Of a stretch of 7,948 bases of DNA, positions 6,665-7,948 are shown piece by piece. Position 1 is the stretch's first letter. Every line of letters begins with the position of its first letter. The notes beneath the pieces were generated by a model. It had not been told where the DNA came from. It searched no databases and was given only the letters and a program-made list of their open reading frames with translations. The position numbers and the translations under genes are program-made. Source of the stretch: Patescibacteria group bacterium (GTDB lineage Bacteria > Patescibacteriota > Minisyncoccia > CAIUEV01 > JAHKAQ01); the NCBI GenBank assembly GCA_018825765.1, contig JAHKAQ010000034.1:1-7948 (forward strand), read 5' to 3'.

Positions 6665-6738
6665 CGTCCCCGGCAGGACTTGAACCTGCGGCCTTGGGCT
6701 CCGCAAGCCCACGCTCTATCCAGCTGAGCTACGAGGAC
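6665..6738 (-). tRNA. tRNA-Arg, anticodon GCG
   Basis: A complete cloverleaf reads on the minus strand. Acceptor arms GTCCTCG and CGGGGAC pair with one G-U; the D-arm has GCTC/GAGC with GG followed by A20, a known arginine identity base. The anticodon stem TGGGC/GCCCA encloses the loop TTGCGGA, so bases 34-36 are GCG and read the Arg codon CGC. The T-arm is GCAGG-TTCAAGT-CCTGC and the discriminator is G. CCA is not encoded. It starts 3 nt after the stop codon of the upstream membrane protein gene and ends 4 nt before the terminator at 6660, so it is probably cut from a shared transcript. The GCG anticodon is unusual: most bacteria read this box with ACG modified to inosine. Confidence 0.95.
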
Positions 6739-6741
6739 ACC

Positions 6742-7272
6742 TTAAAACCTTATCAGTTTTTCAACCACTCCGGCAAGTTCTCTTTCGTGCTTTATTTCCT
6801 TTAAAAAACGCAGCATATTCTTCCTTATGCTAACCGGATCAGCCTGACCCAAAGGCAGTTGCAAATAAGGCGTAAACTTATTAACCCGCTGAATACTCAA
6901 AAAAGCGTCCTCAGGCGGATTATCATAAAATATCCAAAAAGACTTCATGGTCTCATATCCGTAAAACACGCCGTCCGCTTCTATGCCTTCGCCTAAAATC
7001 TTAAACTCCACTTCCCTTGGCTTTTTTTTAGAATAAACATAAACCACTATGCCCAAAAGAAGAAACACCACTCCCATCAAAAAATTTTTCGTGAGACCGG
7101 CGATAGCCAAAAGCGCGGCTAAAATCCCAAAAAAAACCCAATACCATCCGTCGCTTTTCTCTAAAAAAACATACTCCGGCGCCCGCCAGCTAAAAATAGG
7201 CTCCTCGTTAGGCCGGGCCGGCAGCCGCGTCTCCTTGTCTTTTTTTTGCTTATTTTCAGAAATAATCGCCAT
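6742..7272 (-). CDS. Hypothetical membrane protein with two transmembrane helices, 176 aa
   Basis: Not assigned to a named family. The layout is a polar N-terminus (1-25), an aromatic-rich entry (FSWRAPEY near 27-34), two hydrophobic helices at about 43-60 and 63-80 separated by a tight TKN turn, then a soluble domain of about 90 residues (86-176). That domain alternates hydrophobic and polar residues (VEFKILGEGIEADG near 88-101; FWIFYDNPP at 112-120) and ends in an amphipathic helix. This resembles proteins in which a two-helix hairpin carries a cytoplasmic pleckstrin-like beta domain, but that is only a structural impression. The ATG at 7272 lacks a Shine-Dalgarno; the leader is A-rich. The gene has an extended -10 promoter upstream and shares its transcript with tRNA-Arg 3 nt downstream. 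Confidence 0.8.
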   Translation of the reverse strand: MAIISENKQKKDKETRLPARPNEEPIFSWRAPEYVFLEKSDGWYWVFFGILAALLAIAGLTKNFLMGVVFLLLGIVVYVYSKKKPREVEFKILGEGIEADGVFYGYETMKSFWIFYDNPPEDAFLSIQRVNKFTPYLQLPLGQADPVSIRKNMLRFLKEIKHERELAGVVEKLIRF

Positions 7273-7326
7273 TTTTTTTATTTATCTTTTATAAAAACTC
7301 TTATCAAAAACCCTAAAACCAGTCCC

Positions 7327-7355
7327 ATAATACCATTTATTGCCAAAATACCCAA
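7327..7355 (-). promoter_or_regulatory. Promoter for the membrane protein and tRNA-Arg transcript
   Basis: Minus strand TTGGGT (7355-7350), a 17-bp spacer, and TATTAT (7332-7327) with an extended -10 TGG directly before it. The predicted start near 7320 gives a leader of about 48 nt. Confidence 0.55.
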
Positions 7356-7374
7356 TAAACATTATCTTTATAAT

Positions 7375-7414
7375 GGCCCCGCGTTAAAAAACTCTTGCTA
7401 TAAAAACAGGGGCC
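7375..7414. repeat. Inverted repeat GGCCCC/GGGGCC flanking the tRNA-Ser promoter
   Basis: GGCCCC (7375-7380) and GGGGCC (7409-7414) are exact reverse complements on either side of the -10 element at 7396-7404. This could be an operator-like pair or chance in a GC-rich patch; nothing else indicates its role. Confidence 0.35.
7396..7404 (+). promoter_or_regulatory. Extended -10 promoter for tRNA-Ser
   Basis: TGCTATAAA is an extended -10 (TG-N-TATAAA) about 18 nt before the tRNA 5' end, predicting a start near 7411. No -35 match is visible, as is common with extended -10 promoters. Confidence 0.55.
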
Positions 7415-7421
7415 CTACGCC

Positions 7422-7508
7422 GGAGGCGTGCCTGAGTGGTCGAAGGGGGCAGTCTTGAAAACTGCTGACTCCGAAAGGGGTCCAGGGGTTCGAATCCCTT
7501 CGCCTCCG
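7422..7508 (+). tRNA. tRNA-Ser, anticodon TGA
   Basis: A complete class II cloverleaf. Acceptor GGAGGCG (7422-7428) pairs with CGCCTCC (7501-7507). The anticodon stem GCAGT/ACTGC encloses CTTGAAA, giving anticodon UGA for Ser codon UCA. A long variable arm GACTCC-GAAA-GGGGTC is typical of tRNA-Ser, and the T-arm is AGGGG-TTCGAAT-CCCTT. The discriminator is G, as expected for serine; the next bases are CCT, so CCA is not encoded. The 5' end can also form a small hairpin with its leader (ACGCC-GGA-GGCGT, 7417-7429), which would compete with the acceptor stem before processing. A long hairpin begins 5 nt after the discriminator. Confidence 0.96.
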
Positions 7509-7512
7509 CCTG

Positions 7513-7548
7513 TAGCCAAAATATGAAACAAGTTTCATGTTTTAGCTA
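7513..7548 (+). terminator. Long hairpin after tRNA-Ser, possible terminator
   Basis: Positions 7513-7529 pair with 7532-7548: seventeen positions with one C-A mismatch and one T-G wobble, core ATGAAAC/GTTTCAT. It starts 5 nt after tRNA-Ser and could end that transcript, though the T-run is inside the stem and not behind it. It may instead be the first helix of the structured block that follows. Confidence 0.5.
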
Positions 7549-7551
7549 TAT

Positions 7552-7785
7552 TGCCGATACGCAGGTAGATTCGAACAAAAAGGGGGTCGGGGAAACGTAG
7601 TTTCCCCGTTTGAGGAAGGTAGGTCGCGAAGCGACCGTTGGAAACCGTGGGTTTCCAACGCGCAGGCCCGCAAAGGCGGGCCGAGCAAAGAGAAAAGGAA
7701 TATTTCACTTAACGTATCGGCATATCTGAAGTCGCGTAGCGATTTGGGTGGAGGCTTTTGTAAAAAGCCGTAACCGGATATGCCG
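7552..7785. repeat. Dense array of nested hairpins, putative structured RNA or palindromic element
   Basis: No credible gene is present. Outer stem 1: TGCCGATACG (7552-7561) with CGTATCGGCA (7713-7722). Inside it, four hairpins abut: 7588-7608 (9 bp, loop GTA), 7622-7636 (6 bp, loop GAA), 7636-7660 (11 bp, loop GTG) and 7665-7682 (7 bp, loop AAAG). Outer stem 2: CGGCATATCTG (7718-7728) with 7775-7785, 11 positions with one wobble, enclosing hairpins 7729-7745 (loop GTA, one wobble) and 7753-7769 (loop GTA). Arms recur: GAAAC/GTTTC in 7588-7608, 7636-7660 and the preceding 7513-7548 hairpin, and GTCGCG(A/T)AGCGA in two. The pairing is seen directly; whether it is an RNA, a repeat cluster or a mobile-element remnant is inference. 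No known RNA family was recognised. Confidence 0.6.
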
Positions 7786-7946
7786 TGTTGGACGATGTAT
7801 ATATTTTGACACCGTTTCATTTTGGGAGCTTAGAAACTGGTATTTTTGGTTAGAATAAGGCAAGATTAGCTAATTAAACAGGTTAAATTAGCTAAAATGA
7901 GAAAAAAAGCGTAATCCCAGGTGTAAGAATTGCGGGAGCAAAGAGA
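7683..7946 (+). repeat. 11-nt direct repeat GAGCAAAGAGA
   Basis: GAGCAAAGAGA occurs at 7683-7693, just after the last hairpin of the four-hairpin group, and again at 7936-7946 at the window edge. Both copies are preceded within 3 nt by GCGGG. This suggests a second unit of the same element may begin beyond the window. Confidence 0.4.
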
Positions 7947-7948
7947 CA
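7786..7948. other. AT-rich stretch without a gene, with one inverted repeat
   Basis: No coding region is supported. It contains an inverted repeat TTAGCTAATT (7866-7875) and AATTAGCTAA (7886-7895) around a 10-nt spacer, operator-like in form, and an isolated TTGACA (7806-7811) with no acceptable -10 at 16-18 bp. The window ends before any downstream gene start is seen. Confidence 0.5.

Noticed and set aside
1286..7353. CAAAATACCC recurring at 1287-1296, 6488-6497 and 7344-7353, upstream of three leftward genes
   Set aside because: Its position relative to the -10 elements is inconsistent (spacer, downstream of start, -35), and near-identical strings occur inside the CapA coding region, so it looks like AT-rich chance.
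7282..7362. Leftward 26-codon small ORF (MFIGYFG start) ending 9 nt before the membrane protein ATG
   Set aside because: Its ATG lies upstream of the predicted transcription start near 7320, the promoter sits inside it, and it has no ribosome site.
7569..7577. GATTCGAAC, reverse complement of the tRNA T-loop sequence, as a tRNA remnant or att site
   Set aside because: Only 9 nt match the generic T-arm and no acceptor or anticodon arm is present; no integrase gene is in the window.
7611..7636. GAGGAAGGTAGGTCG as part of an RNase P RNA
   Set aside because: It only superficially resembles the P4 region; the other conserved RNase P segments are absent.
7806..7811. TTGACA as a -35 box of a rightward promoter
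   Set aside because: No acceptable -10 is found 16-18 bp downstream.
7542..7820. Leftward open frame of 92 residues across the hairpin block
   Set aside because: It is built from palindrome arms, gives a low-complexity product unlike any family, has no ribosome site, and competes with a clear structural explanation.
1..7948. CRISPR array or insertion sequence
   Set aside because: No regularly spaced direct repeats, transposase, integrase or Cas-like product is seen.

Overview
The window looks like part of a small, streamlined bacterial genome, most likely a member of the Candidate Phyla Radiation (Patescibacteria, Parcubacteria-like). This is inferred from the mixture of a standard glycolytic gene, several short lineage-type hypothetical proteins, single-anchor surface proteins, AT-rich short spacers and an almost complete lack of Shine-Dalgarno sequences. 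No marker gene in the window fixes the taxon.

Left part (1-4319, all leftward). Reading in the direction of transcription: a membrane-anchored CapA-type metallophosphatase-fold protein, a YjjX-type inosine/xanthosine triphosphatase 19 nt behind it, a cysteine-rich protein of unknown function with its own promoter and a strong AGGAGG site, a hairpin terminator, a membrane-anchored M23 (LytM) peptidase, another terminator, and a 406-residue protein whose ordered motifs resemble the N-formylglutamate amidohydrolase superfamily. CapA and M23 point to envelope or exopolymer work, YjjX to nucleotide-pool cleaning.

Middle (4354-6541). A short divergent region with overlapping promoters serves capA leftward and gpmI (cofactor-independent phosphoglycerate mutase) rightward. 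gpmI meets a leftward coiled-coil protein gene tail to tail with a 4-nt overlap. No terminator lies between them. The first strong one for the rightward transcript is the perfect 16-bp hairpin at 6625-6660.

Right part (6551-7948). A leftward two-helix membrane protein gene is followed after only 3 nt by tRNA-Arg with a GCG anticodon and then by the 6625-6660 terminator. Further right is tRNA-Ser(UGA), rightward, from an extended -10 promoter. The last 440 nt carry no credible gene but are remarkably structured: a long hairpin directly after the tRNA, four back-to-back hairpins enclosed by a 10-bp stem, and two more enclosed by an 11-bp stem, with the two enclosing stems competing for the same 5 nt. 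This 7513-7785 block is the best candidate for something undescribed: a structured noncoding RNA or a palindrome-rich mobile or repeat element. A related 20-nt inverted piece lies at 6551-6570.

All promoter, structure and family calls come from reading the sequence by eye. No database search or folding was run.
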